DNA from: Bacillota bacterium
Lineage (GTDB): Bacteria > Bacillota > Clostridia > Christensenellales > CAG-138
Reading direction: 5' to 3'
Length of the DNA: 5,752 nt
Assembly: GCA_023461495.1 (NCBI GenBank)
Contig: JAEYLA010000221.1
Location: forward strand, 1 to 5,752
The notes beneath the pieces were generated by a model that was given only the letters and a program-made list of their open reading frames with translations, was not told the origin of the DNA and ran no database searches. Positions 1 through 5,752 of the stretch are shown one piece after another; within the stretch, counting starts at the first letter, position 1; each line of letters opens with the position of its first letter. Made by a program: the position numbers and the translations under genes.

Positions 1-222
1 CGCAAGCTTTCCACCAAGGAAGCCATGGAGAACATCTCCAACCTGAAGCTTGGCTGCGGCATCGGCATCCTGCCCGAAGAAGCGCAGGCGACCTTGAATA
101 AGCTGCTGACGGATGTGCAGAGCGCCTGCCTGGAGCAGCGTACCGGCAGCGAAATGACCGAACAGCAACGTGATGAAGCGCGTGCAAGTGTTGTGCGCGA
201 AGCAATAAAACCGATCGCATAA
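1..222 (+). CDS. mcsB: Protein-arginine kinase McsB, C-terminal fragment (5' end outside window)
   Basis: The frame is open from base 1 to the TAA at 220-222 and gives the last 73 residues of the protein; an internal ATG at 25 is not the start. McsB is a cytoplasmic phosphagen-kinase-fold enzyme that phosphorylates arginines on misfolded proteins and on the repressor CtsR, tagging them for ClpC-ClpP. The fragment shows the family's C-terminal pattern: a LSTKEAMENISNLKLG stretch (residues 3-18 of the fragment), then LEQRTGSEM, then RDEARA (residues 57-62, bases 169-186). This last one fits the RDxxRA motif described for the phosphoarginine-sensing allosteric site of McsB. The catalytic kinase domain lies off the left edge and cannot be judged. 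The adjacent clpC strongly supports the call. Regulation is presumably by CtsR from an upstream promoter not seen here. Confidence 0.93.
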   Translation, partial: RKLSTKEAMENISNLKLGCGIGILPEEAQATLNKLLTDVQSACLEQRTGSEMTEQQRDEARASVVREAIKPIA

Positions 223-229
223 GAGGTGA
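221..229 (+). promoter_or_regulatory. Ribosome binding site of clpC, overlapping the mcsB stop
   Basis: AAGAGGTGA matches the Shine-Dalgarno consensus AGGAGGTGA at eight of nine positions and sits 5 bases before the ATG at 235. It decides the clpC start: the in-frame GTG at 226 lies inside this site, so it cannot be the initiation codon. The site shares bases 221-222 with the mcsB stop codon (220-222), which suggests translational coupling between the two genes. Confidence 0.9.
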
Positions 230-234
230 ATACT

Positions 235-2700
235 ATGAACGCATTTGACCGTTTTACCGAAGGCGCGCGCAAGGCGCTTGCCATTGCGCAGGAGAGCGCA
301 AGGCAGCTTGGACACAATTATGTAGGCACAGAGCACATCCTGCTGGGGCTTTCCCAGGACGATAACCCGGCAAGCCGGGCGCTTACCATGGCGGGTGTGG
401 AGTACAATGATATTCTGCAGCAGACCGAGCGGCTGGTGGGACGCGGTGATTATCAGTTTACGGATAGCTTTGGCTATACCCCGCGTACCAAAAAGGTGAT
501 TGAGCTGAGTCTGTATGAGGCAAAGACCCTCAACAACAGCTACATCGGCACGGAGCACCTGCTCCTGGCGCTGATCCGGGAACGCGAGGGCGTTGCCGCG
601 CGCATCCTGCAGGATTTGGGCGTAGATTTGGGTGAACTTAGAAAAGCCATGCTGGAAAACAGCGCGAACGAAAGCGGCGGGAAACCCGGCGCCGCGCGTG
701 GGAACGGCAGCAAGGAGACCCCCACGCTCGATAAGTTCGGCAAGGACCTGACCAAGATGGCGCGCGACGGGGAGCTTGATCCGGTGATCGGCCGTACGGA
801 GGAGATCGCCCGTATCGTCCAGATATTAAGCCGCCGCACCAAGAACAACCCTGTGCTCATCGGCGATCCCGGCGTGGGCAAGTCCGCTATTATCGAAGGC
901 CTGGCACAGCGCATTGTATCCGGCGATATCCCCGAGATTTTAAAGGATAAGCGCGTGGTCACGCTGGATTTGGGCGGCATGCTTGCGGGCACGAAGTACC
1001 GCGGCGAGTTTGAAGAGCGCATCAAGTCCGCCATTGACGAATTGAAGGGCAACGGCAGCACCATATTGTTCATCGACGAGCTGCACACCGTGGTGGGTGC
1101 CGGCGCATCGGAAGGAAGCGTGGATGCTTCCAACATTTTAAAGCCCGCGCTTGCGCGCGGTGAAATCCAGGTGGTGGGCGCTACCACGCTTGACGAATAC
1201 CGCAAGCACATTGAAAAGGACGCCGCGTTTGAACGGCGGTTCCAGCCCGTTACCGTTGGCGAACCCTCCCAGGAGGAGGCAAAACAAATTCTGTTCGGCC
1301 TCAGGGACAGGTACGAGGCGCACCACAAGGCGCGCATTACGGACGAAGCCGTGAATGCCGCCGTGGAGCTTTCTAGTCGCTATATCGCGGACCGGTATCT
1401 GCCGGATAAGGCCATTGACCTGATGGATGAGGCTGCCTCCAAGGTGCGCTTACAGGGATATGTGTCCCCGCCCGATTTGAAGGAGCTTGAAACCAGGATT
1501 GAGGCCGTACGCAAGGAAAAGGAAGAGGCCGTCAATAACCAGAATTACGAGCGTGCGGCCCAGGTGCGTGATGAGGAGCAGAAGCTTAAGCGCGAAATGG
1601 AAGACAGGCGCAAGGCCTGGGAAGATGCGCGCAAAGAGGAAAAGAGCATTGTAACGGAAGAGGACGTTGCCCAGGTGGTCGCCGCGTGGACGGGAGTGCC
1701 CGTCAAGAAGCTCACCGAGGATGAAAGCCAGCGGCTTTTGAACCTTGAGGATACGCTGCATGGCCGCGTGATTGGGCAGGAGGAGGCGGTCTCCGCCGTC
1801 GCCCGGGCCATCCGCAGGGCGCGCGCGGGGCTCAAGGATCCCAAACGCCCAATCGGCTCCTACATCTTCTTAGGTCCCACAGGCGTTGGCAAGACGGAGC
1901 TTTCTAAAGCGCTTGCGGAAGCCATGTTCGGCGATGAGGATGCGATGATCCGCCTTGATATGTCGGAGTATATGGAGCCGCACTCGGTGTCTAAACTCAT
2001 GGGTTCCCCTCCGGGCTATGTCGGCTATGACGACGGCGGGCAGCTGACCGAAAAGGTGCGCAGGAAGCCCTACTCCGTAATCCTGTTCGATGAAATCGAG
2101 AAAGCGCATCCGGACGTATTCAACGCCCTGCTGCAGATTCTTGAGGATGGCAGGCTGACGGACAGCAAGGGCCGTGTGGTGAGCTTTAAGAATACCATAC
2201 TCATCATGACCTCCAACGTCGGCGCAAGCAAGATCGGCAAGGCCAAACGTATGGGCTTTGGTGCAGACGATAATGCGGCTGTCGCCGGATATGAGCGCAT
2301 GAAGGAGACTATGCTGGAGGAATTGAAGCGCGCGTTCCGGCCGGAATTCTTGAACCGCGTGGATGAGATCATCATATTCCATTCACTGGAGAAGGAGCAG
2401 ACGCTTGAGATCGTCAAGCTGATGCTAAAATCCGTCGCTACGCGCCTGACAGAGCGCGGCATCCACCTTTCGGTGACGCCGGAAGTGGAAAGCTATCTTG
2501 CAGAGACCGGGTTTGATCCCACGTATGGCGCGCGCCCGCTGCGCAGGGCCATCCAGCAGAAGGTGGAGGACAGCCTGAGCGAGGAAATCCTCTCCGGACG
2601 CATCCAGCTGGGGGACAGCGTGGAAGCGGTGATGCGCGAAGGCGCGCTGCACTGGGTCAAAAAGGAAAATGCTGCGCAGGAAGCGCCTGCAAGCGTATAA
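235..2700 (+). CDS. clpC: ATP-dependent Clp protease ATP-binding subunit ClpC (class I AAA+ unfoldase)
   Basis: The 821-residue product has the length and order of ClpC. Two Clp N repeats (about 1-145) carry the paired signatures GTEHILLGL (31-39) and GTEHLLLAL (105-113). AAA+ module 1 has Walker A GDPGVGKS (210-217), pore loop KYRG (254-257), Walker B ILFIDE (277-282) and arginine-finger region FERRF (332-336). The UVR/coiled-coil middle domain covers about 420-470. AAA+ module 2 has Walker A GPTGVGKT (547-554), pore loop GYVG (594-597), Walker B VILFDE (615-620), sensor TSN (659-661), FRPEFLNR (701-708) and sensor-2 GARPLRR (765-771). The MGFG loop (673-676) lies where ClpC has its ClpP-docking VGF/IGF loop. 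Glu33 and Glu107 align with the glutamates reported to bind phosphoarginine in the Bacillus subtilis protein. As known for the family, the hexamer unfolds substrates, including McsB-marked proteins, and threads them into ClpP. Start ATG 235 is fixed by its ribosome site. No frameshift or lost motif is seen. Confidence 0.98.
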   Translation: MNAFDRFTEGARKALAIAQESARQLGHNYVGTEHILLGLSQDDNPASRALTMAGVEYNDILQQTERLVGRGDYQFTDSFGYTPRTKKVIELSLYEAKTLNNSYIGTEHLLLALIREREGVAARILQDLGVDLGELRKAMLENSANESGGKPGAARGNGSKETPTLDKFGKDLTKMARDGELDPVIGRTEEIARIVQILSRRTKNNPVLIGDPGVGKSAIIEGLAQRIVSGDIPEILKDKRVVTLDLGGMLAGTKYRGEFEERIKSAIDELKGNGSTILFIDELHTVVGAGASEGSVDASNILKPALARGEIQVVGATTLDEYRKHIEKDAAFERRFQPVTVGEPSQEEAKQILFGLRDRYEAHHKARITDEAVNAAVELSSRYIADRYLPDKAIDLMDEAASKVRLQGYVSPPDLKELETRIEAVRKEKEEAVNNQNYERAAQVRDEEQKLKREMEDRRKAWEDARKEEKSIVTEEDVAQVVAAWTGVPVKKLTEDESQRLLNLEDTLHGRVIGQEEAVSAVARAIRRARAGLKDPKRPIGSYIFLGPTGVGKTELSKALAEAMFGDEDAMIRLDMSEYMEPHSVSKLMGSPPGYVGYDDGGQLTEKVRRKPYSVILFDEIEKAHPDVFNALLQILEDGRLTDSKGRVVSFKNTILIMTSNVGASKIGKAKRMGFGADDNAAVAGYERMKETMLEELKRAFRPEFLNRVDEIIIFHSLEKEQTLEIVKLMLKSVATRLTERGIHLSVTPEVESYLAETGFDPTYGARPLRRAIQQKVEDSLSEEILSGRIQLGDSVEAVMREGALHWVKKENAAQEAPASV

Positions 2701-2710
2701 GTAGGTAACA

Positions 2711-2747
2711 AAAACAGCACCGCCGGTTCAACCGACGGTGCTGTTTT
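2711..2747. terminator. Bidirectional intrinsic terminator between clpC and the convergent SH3b gene
   Basis: AAAACAGCACCG (2711-2722) is exactly complementary to CGGTGCTGTTTT (2736-2747). After one C/A mismatch the stem continues for four more pairs (2724-2727 with 2731-2734) closing a 3-base loop. The stem has an A-run on one side and a T-run on the other, so it can stop transcription both ways. It lies 10 bases after the clpC stop and 18 bases after the end of the - strand gene. On the - strand the T-run is five long and continues GTT; on the + strand it is four long, so termination may be stronger for the - strand gene. Confidence 0.9.
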
Positions 2748-2765
2748 GCAATACTGTTTGAAGGA

Positions 2766-4409
2766 TTATGGGTTGGTCGGCCCCAGCCTGTTTGCCTTTA
2801 CATAGGCGGAACGGGTCACGTTGTCCCTGCCGGACCAGCTGACGTATACCCAATCGCCTATGTAGGATTGGACGGTGACAGCCACGCCGCGGTCAATGGA
2901 GGCAACGGTTTCCGAAATGGTGGAGCCGGTTGGCCGGTAGGTATACAGGAAGGCGTTGCCCGTCATATCGGAATAGGTCGGCGCACCCGTATAGTACTGC
3001 ACATACAGTACGCCGCTCCCGGTGCCGCTGCCGGCGGTGGAATACCCGAGATTGCTTGCAGGCACGTAAAGCGGCTGTGATTGCCCCTGCACGTAAACCT
3101 GTACCCAGCTGCCGTTTGTAGAAACTGCCCATACGGATTCGTTCAGGCTGAGGTAGCCGACGGAGTAAGCGCTCTGCTCATAGGGCGCGGAATAGCAGTA
3201 GGCCCGGCTTATCTGTGAGTACATGGTCTTTCCCACCGCCGTAAAACCGGATGATGCCTGTCCGCCCCCGACGGACTCGATAACGTTACGGGTGCGGATA
3301 TAACCAGTTTCCCCTGCAAAGGCGATCTGCGTCCAGCTTCCGGTCGTTCCGGTACGCGTGATGGGCTGCCCTTGTGTGAGGTAGCCGATAATGGCGGCGG
3401 AAGAATTTGCAGTTTTATATACGGGTGTTGTCGAGTCTACGTACGGCGTTCCATTGGAGGGAGAGCCACCGCTACCCCAATCGGAAACCTGGCTGGTCAG
3501 CACATAGCCGGTTTGTCCAGCAAATGCAATCTGTGTCCAGATGTCGGTTGTGCCGGTGCGGGTCGCACTTTGACCTTGTGTGAAATAGCCGAGAATGGTG
3601 GAGGAAGCGCTTGCGGAATTGTATACGGCCACCGTGGAATTGGCGTATATGGTTCCGCTTGTGGTGGAGCCGCCGGACAGGTCTGCGACCTGTGCGGTCA
3701 GCACATAGCCTGTCCGTCCGCTGTAGGTGATCTGCGTCCACAAACTGCCGACAGTACCGGTACGGGCAGCGCTTTGCCCCTGTCCCAGGTATCCAAGGGT
3801 GGAGGAAGCGGTGGTGGCGCTGGAGTATACCGTAGTCCCTGTAAGCGCATACACGGTGCCGTAGGAGCCGGAGGCCTGCGTTGTGACGTCCGATACCGCT
3901 ACATACCCAATCTTGCTGCCAAGCTGCACCTGATAATATCCGGCGGTAATCGTGCCCAGCGACGTAATGCTGTCTCCCGGGTCAAGATACCCGATTGCGG
4001 AATAGGAGGGAGAAGCCCCCTTGCGCACCGCAGTGGAAACACGCGCATACAGCAGCGAGCTTGCAGGCGTTGGTGTGGGGGTGGGCATCGGGATGATGGA
4101 AATAGAAGGCGTTGGCGCGGGCGTCGCGCTGGAACCCGAATAGGACTTTAAATAAGATGCCTTGATATAGGCAGTTTTATTGTTATAGAGCACCTTGGCC
4201 CAATCGCCGGAAGAGCCGGTTTTGACAATCGTTTTTCCTTTGTTGAGCATGCCGAGCGATTTATAGCTGGTGCCGGGGCCGCTGCGGATATTGACGTTTG
4301 CCGTCGCCACCATGGTGGTGGATGCTGCAAGCGCCGGTGCGGCAAAAGCAAACAGAAGAATTGCAACAAGAACTGCCGCGGTAAGGCGGCGCGGATGTAT
4401 TGCGTTCAT
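2766..4409 (-). CDS. Secreted protein of about seven tandem bacterial SH3 (SH3b) domains, no catalytic domain seen
   Basis: The 547-residue product begins with a signal peptide: MNAIHPRR, a hydrophobic core, and a likely cut after PALA (residue 28). The first SH3b domain (about 32-88) is canonical, with VNIRSGPGTSYKSLG and GDWAKV...AYIKASYL. A Pro/Thr linker (about 96-116) follows, then further SH3b-like units at roughly 120-174, 186-241, 254-308, 322-376, 395-454 and 468-542. Each has a GYL/GYF turn, a W(T/V)Q strand or its equivalent, and a terminal GYV/YVP strand; the last two are the most divergent. Units 3-5 are clearly recent copies. I see no hydrolase domain, LPxTG motif, C-terminal membrane segment or lipobox, so the protein is probably released or held to the wall non-covalently. 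SH3b domains in other proteins bind peptidoglycan or wall polymers; the ligand here is unknown. The start is supported by an AAAGGAG site 5 bases upstream. Domain borders are estimated by eye. Confidence 0.88.
   Translation of the reverse strand: MNAIHPRRLTAAVLVAILLFAFAAPALAASTTMVATANVNIRSGPGTSYKSLGMLNKGKTIVKTGSSGDWAKVLYNNKTAYIKASYLKSYSGSSATPAPTPSISIIPMPTPTPTPASSLLYARVSTAVRKGASPSYSAIGYLDPGDSITSLGTITAGYYQVQLGSKIGYVAVSDVTTQASGSYGTVYALTGTTVYSSATTASSTLGYLGQGQSAARTGTVGSLWTQITYSGRTGYVLTAQVADLSGGSTTSGTIYANSTVAVYNSASASSTILGYFTQGQSATRTGTTDIWTQIAFAGQTGYVLTSQVSDWGSGGSPSNGTPYVDSTTPVYKTANSSAAIIGYLTQGQPITRTGTTGSWTQIAFAGETGYIRTRNVIESVGGGQASSGFTAVGKTMYSQISRAYCYSAPYEQSAYSVGYLSLNESVWAVSTNGSWVQVYVQGQSQPLYVPASNLGYSTAGSGTGSGVLYVQYYTGAPTYSDMTGNAFLYTYRPTGSTISETVASIDRGVAVTVQSYIGDWVYVSWSGRDNVTRSAYVKANRLGPTNP
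3282..3854 (-). repeat. Three tandem SH3b-coding repeats, period about 201-204 bases
   Basis: Residues 186-241, 254-308 and 322-376 of the SH3b protein repeat at about 67-68 residues. They share the core Q(G)QxxxRTGT...WTQI followed by GxTGY(V/I). Similarity is also visible in DNA: the 15-mer ggtcagcacatagcc occurs at 3495-3509 and 3696-3710, 201 bases apart, and a third, more diverged copy of that stretch lies near 3292-3306. The linkers between units are Ser/Gly/Thr-rich and vary more than the domains. This is an intragenic coding repeat made by duplication, not a mobile or CRISPR-type array. Confidence 0.8.
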
Positions 4410-4414
4410 TGTGG

Positions 4415-4421
4415 CTCCTTT
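4415..4421 (-). promoter_or_regulatory. Ribosome binding site of the SH3b gene
   Basis: Read on the - strand this is AAAGGAG, separated by 5 bases (CCACA) from the ATG at 4409-4407. The site and the signal peptide that follows directly agree on this start. Confidence 0.88.
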
Positions 4422-4467
4422 CGTGCCGGGTTTTAAGCTGTAGTTTTGCTGAAAGTTTCCTTAAAAT

Positions 4468-4476
4468 ATTCTACCA
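4468..4476 (-). promoter_or_regulatory. Candidate extended -10 promoter element for the SH3b gene
   Basis: On the - strand TGGTAGAAT fits the extended -10 form TGnTATAAT with one mismatch in the hexamer. It lies in an AT-rich stretch about 60 bases before the start codon and would give a leader of roughly 50 bases. No good -35 hexamer is present 16-18 bases upstream, which extended -10 promoters can tolerate. The call rests on a short motif match only. Confidence 0.35.
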
Positions 4477-4540
4477 TTTGTTCCAGCAATAAGATACATG
4501 CAACCTATGAACAATGCGGAAAAGTTTATAAAATTGGAGA

Positions 4541-4546
4541 ATTATA
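4541..4546 (-). promoter_or_regulatory. Alternative candidate -10 box (TATAAT) for the SH3b gene
   Basis: A perfect TATAAT hexamer on the - strand lies just downstream of the terminator of the preceding gene. It would give a leader of about 125 bases. The sequence 17 bases further upstream (near TGTGAA) is a poor -35 match, so this is a weaker or additional candidate beside the extended -10 at 4468-4476. Confidence 0.25.
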
Positions 4547-4570
4547 GAAGAAATGCCACGGAATTTCACA

Positions 4571-4600
4571 TAGAAAAGCGGATTGCTTTTTGCAACCCGC
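4571..4600 (-). terminator. Intrinsic terminator of the S41 peptidase-like gene
   Basis: On the - strand GCGGGTTGC (4600-4592) pairs with GCAATCCGC (4586-4578) as a 9-bp stem with one G-U wobble and an AAAAA loop, followed at once by TTTTCTA. It begins 25 bases after the TGA stop at 4626-4628. This is a textbook rho-independent terminator, and it implies that the SH3b gene downstream has its own promoter. Confidence 0.88.
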
Positions 4601-4625
4601 CTGTTCTATATGGAGGAACGATGGC

Positions 4626-5752
4626 TCAATAGGAGAGCGCGTAATCGAGAGCCGCATCCACCCCTGCCTTGTAATCGGCAACGGTGGGGGGAAGAAGCAC
4701 GTCCGGAATGAAGGTATCCGTGCCTTTGTTTTTGTAGGAGAACATGCTGGTAAATTCAAAATACTTCGTGCTATATTGGATGGAAATTTGGGACTTGGGA
4801 AGCGTAAACGTCTTGATATCCCCAAAGCAATTTAAAGCGCCTCCCGTAGGCTCACCGATGGAAATGGCGTCCGGCACCGCCTCCATCGTCCGGTAGATTG
4901 CAAACATACCCGAGGAGAAGGTCTTCCTGCCGGCAAGGAGGAAGACCTCTACATCAGGATTTGCCGTCTTATAGGCTTTGAGCTGCGCGGTAAATGGGGC
5001 TAGCACCTCCGAATTGCCGCCGGGGTTGCGCCGTAGATCCAGTATGATTTTCTTTACGCCTTTTTCTGTGATTTCTTCAAACATGCGCTTATTAAACGCG
5101 CGGAACTCGCCCTTGCCCTCGCACAGGTTATAGCTGAAGTGAACCGCGTTTGCATCCGGCAGATAGGTATAGCTGTAGTTGGTGGAAAACTTACCAAGTA
5201 CAACGTCATCTTCTACGCTGATGGAAAAATCGATCGGCGTTTGGTAAGAAAAATGCGCAGGGATAACAATTTCTTGTGGGTTGCCGTCAATCTCAAAGGT
5301 AAACGTTGCCCGTTCCTTATCGGAAATGATGCCAAGCCCATATAAATACACAGGACCCGCCAGGTATTTCGCCAAGGCGTTTTTTAAATAACCCTCGTTT
5401 TCATGCGGAATGATGGTAGTAAGGCGGTCTAGTACGTCCGCAACCGGCATGCCGTTGACGGCGGACACCTTTTGATACAGCAGATATTCCATGCCTTTTT
5501 CCGCATTTACAACATAGATGTCCGTACCAAACATGTAAAACTGCAGCGGGAAATCATAACCATTCCAGAAATTGAACATGGTATGCGCATCTCCGATGGA
5601 CGCCATAATTTGCGCCAGGCGCGCAAACACCTGCTCGTTTGGGAGCGTATCAACTTCTGCAATCAGTGATGCGGTTTGTTCTTCAAACGCTTCTTTTGAG
5701 AGTATGGTAAACGGATTTTTGTGGCGCTTGGGGAGCTCCTTTGCAAAATAAG
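4626..5752 (-). CDS. S41-family (C-terminal-processing/tricorn-like) peptidase homologue, N-terminus outside window
   Basis: The frame stays open from the TGA at 4626-4628 to the right edge (about 374 residues). A GTG at 5628-5630 is internal, since the family-like sequence KELPKRHKNPF and ASLIAEVDTLPNEQ continue upstream of it. Family features on the - strand are SIGDAHT (His codon 5583-5585), a PDZ-like stretch VSAVNGMPVADVLDRL, the S41 hallmark LDLRRNPGGNS, TFSSGM (Ser codons 4911-4916) and GEPTGG (Glu codon 4851-4853). The usual catalytic Lys about 25 residues after Ser in CtpA-type enzymes is absent; the His, Ser and Glu instead suggest the triad used by CPAF and tricorn-like members. 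Substrate and location are unknown because the N-terminus, and any signal peptide or lipobox, is cut off. Sampled stretches look more AT-rich than clpC. It has its own terminator and so probably forms the end of a separate unit extending to the right. Confidence 0.85.
   Translation of the reverse strand, partial: YFAKELPKRHKNPFTILSKEAFEEQTASLIAEVDTLPNEQVFARLAQIMASIGDAHTMFNFWNGYDFPLQFYMFGTDIYVVNAEKGMEYLLYQKVSAVNGMPVADVLDRLTTIIPHENEGYLKNALAKYLAGPVYLYGLGIISDKERATFTFEIDGNPQEIVIPAHFSYQTPIDFSISVEDDVVLGKFSTNYSYTYLPDANAVHFSYNLCEGKGEFRAFNKRMFEEITEKGVKKIILDLRRNPGGNSEVLAPFTAQLKAYKTANPDVEVFLLAGRKTFSSGMFAIYRTMEAVPDAISIGEPTGGALNCFGDIKTFTLPKSQISIQYSTKYFEFTSMFSYKNKGTDTFIPDVLLPPTVADYKAGVDAALDYALSY

Noticed and set aside
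226..234. GTG at 226 as an upstream in-frame start for clpC, giving three extra residues
   Set aside because: The GTG lies inside the Shine-Dalgarno AAGAGGTGA; ATG 235 has ideal spacing and gives the usual ClpC N-terminus.
540..1337. Long - strand open frame (265 codons) inside clpC
   Set aside because: It is antisense to conserved AAA+ coding sequence, has Ser/Arg/Pro-rich low-complexity translation with no recognisable domain, and no convincing ribosome site was found.
1870..2382. - strand open frame (170 codons) inside the second AAA+ module of clpC
   Set aside because: It mirrors the codon structure of clpC and shows no independent protein features.
3282..3854. Regular repeats as a possible CRISPR or non-coding array
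   Set aside because: The period of about 201-204 bases stays in frame and encodes SH3b domains; there are no short identical repeats with unique spacers.
3372..4151. + strand open frame (259 codons) opposite the SH3b gene
   Set aside because: It is rich in Gly/Cys/Arg and repeats because the antisense gene repeats; the - strand frame has a signal peptide, ribosome site and domains.
4485..4515. TGTTCA...TGTATC on the - strand as a WalR-type direct repeat
   Set aside because: The two half-sites are 15 bases apart rather than the 11-base period of known WalR sites, and the hexamers match poorly.
4526..4835. Short open frames on both strands overlapping the terminator and the 3' end of the S41 gene
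   Set aside because: They overlap the conserved S41 coding frame and the terminator hairpin and have no family resemblance.

Overview
The window holds the downstream end of a heat-shock operon of the ctsR-mcsA-mcsB-clpC type on the + strand, followed by two unrelated-looking genes on the - strand. The mcsB-clpC order with a strong AAGAGGTGA Shine-Dalgarno, the UVR-containing ClpC and a secreted multi-SH3b protein all point to a low-to-mid GC Bacillota, most likely a clostridial lineage with a fairly GC-rich genome. The species cannot be named from this sequence.

Layout: positions 1-222 are the C-terminal 73 residues of the protein-arginine kinase McsB. ClpC (235-2700) follows after 12 bases, with its ribosome binding site overlapping the mcsB stop codon. 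A near-perfect hairpin at 2711-2747 separates clpC from a convergent - strand gene (2766-4409) for an exported protein made almost entirely of bacterial SH3 domains. The gap at 4410-4625 contains that gene's ribosome binding site, candidate promoter elements, and a clear intrinsic terminator (4571-4600) for the next - strand gene. That gene, an S41-family (C-terminal-processing/tricorn-like) peptidase homologue, runs from 4626 off the right edge.

How the genes work together: McsB marks damaged proteins with phosphoarginine, and the ClpC N-domain recognises that mark and feeds the protein to ClpP. The ClpC seen here keeps the glutamates that read phosphoarginine and a ClpP-docking loop, so the pathway appears intact. 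The SH3b protein and the S41 peptidase homologue are transcribed towards clpC, each with its own terminator, so they are probably independent units rather than part of the stress operon. I see no RNA gene, CRISPR array, insertion sequence or other clearly new system. The most notable items are the repeat-built SH3b-only exoprotein and the apparent His-Ser-Glu (not Ser-Lys) catalytic set of the S41 homologue.
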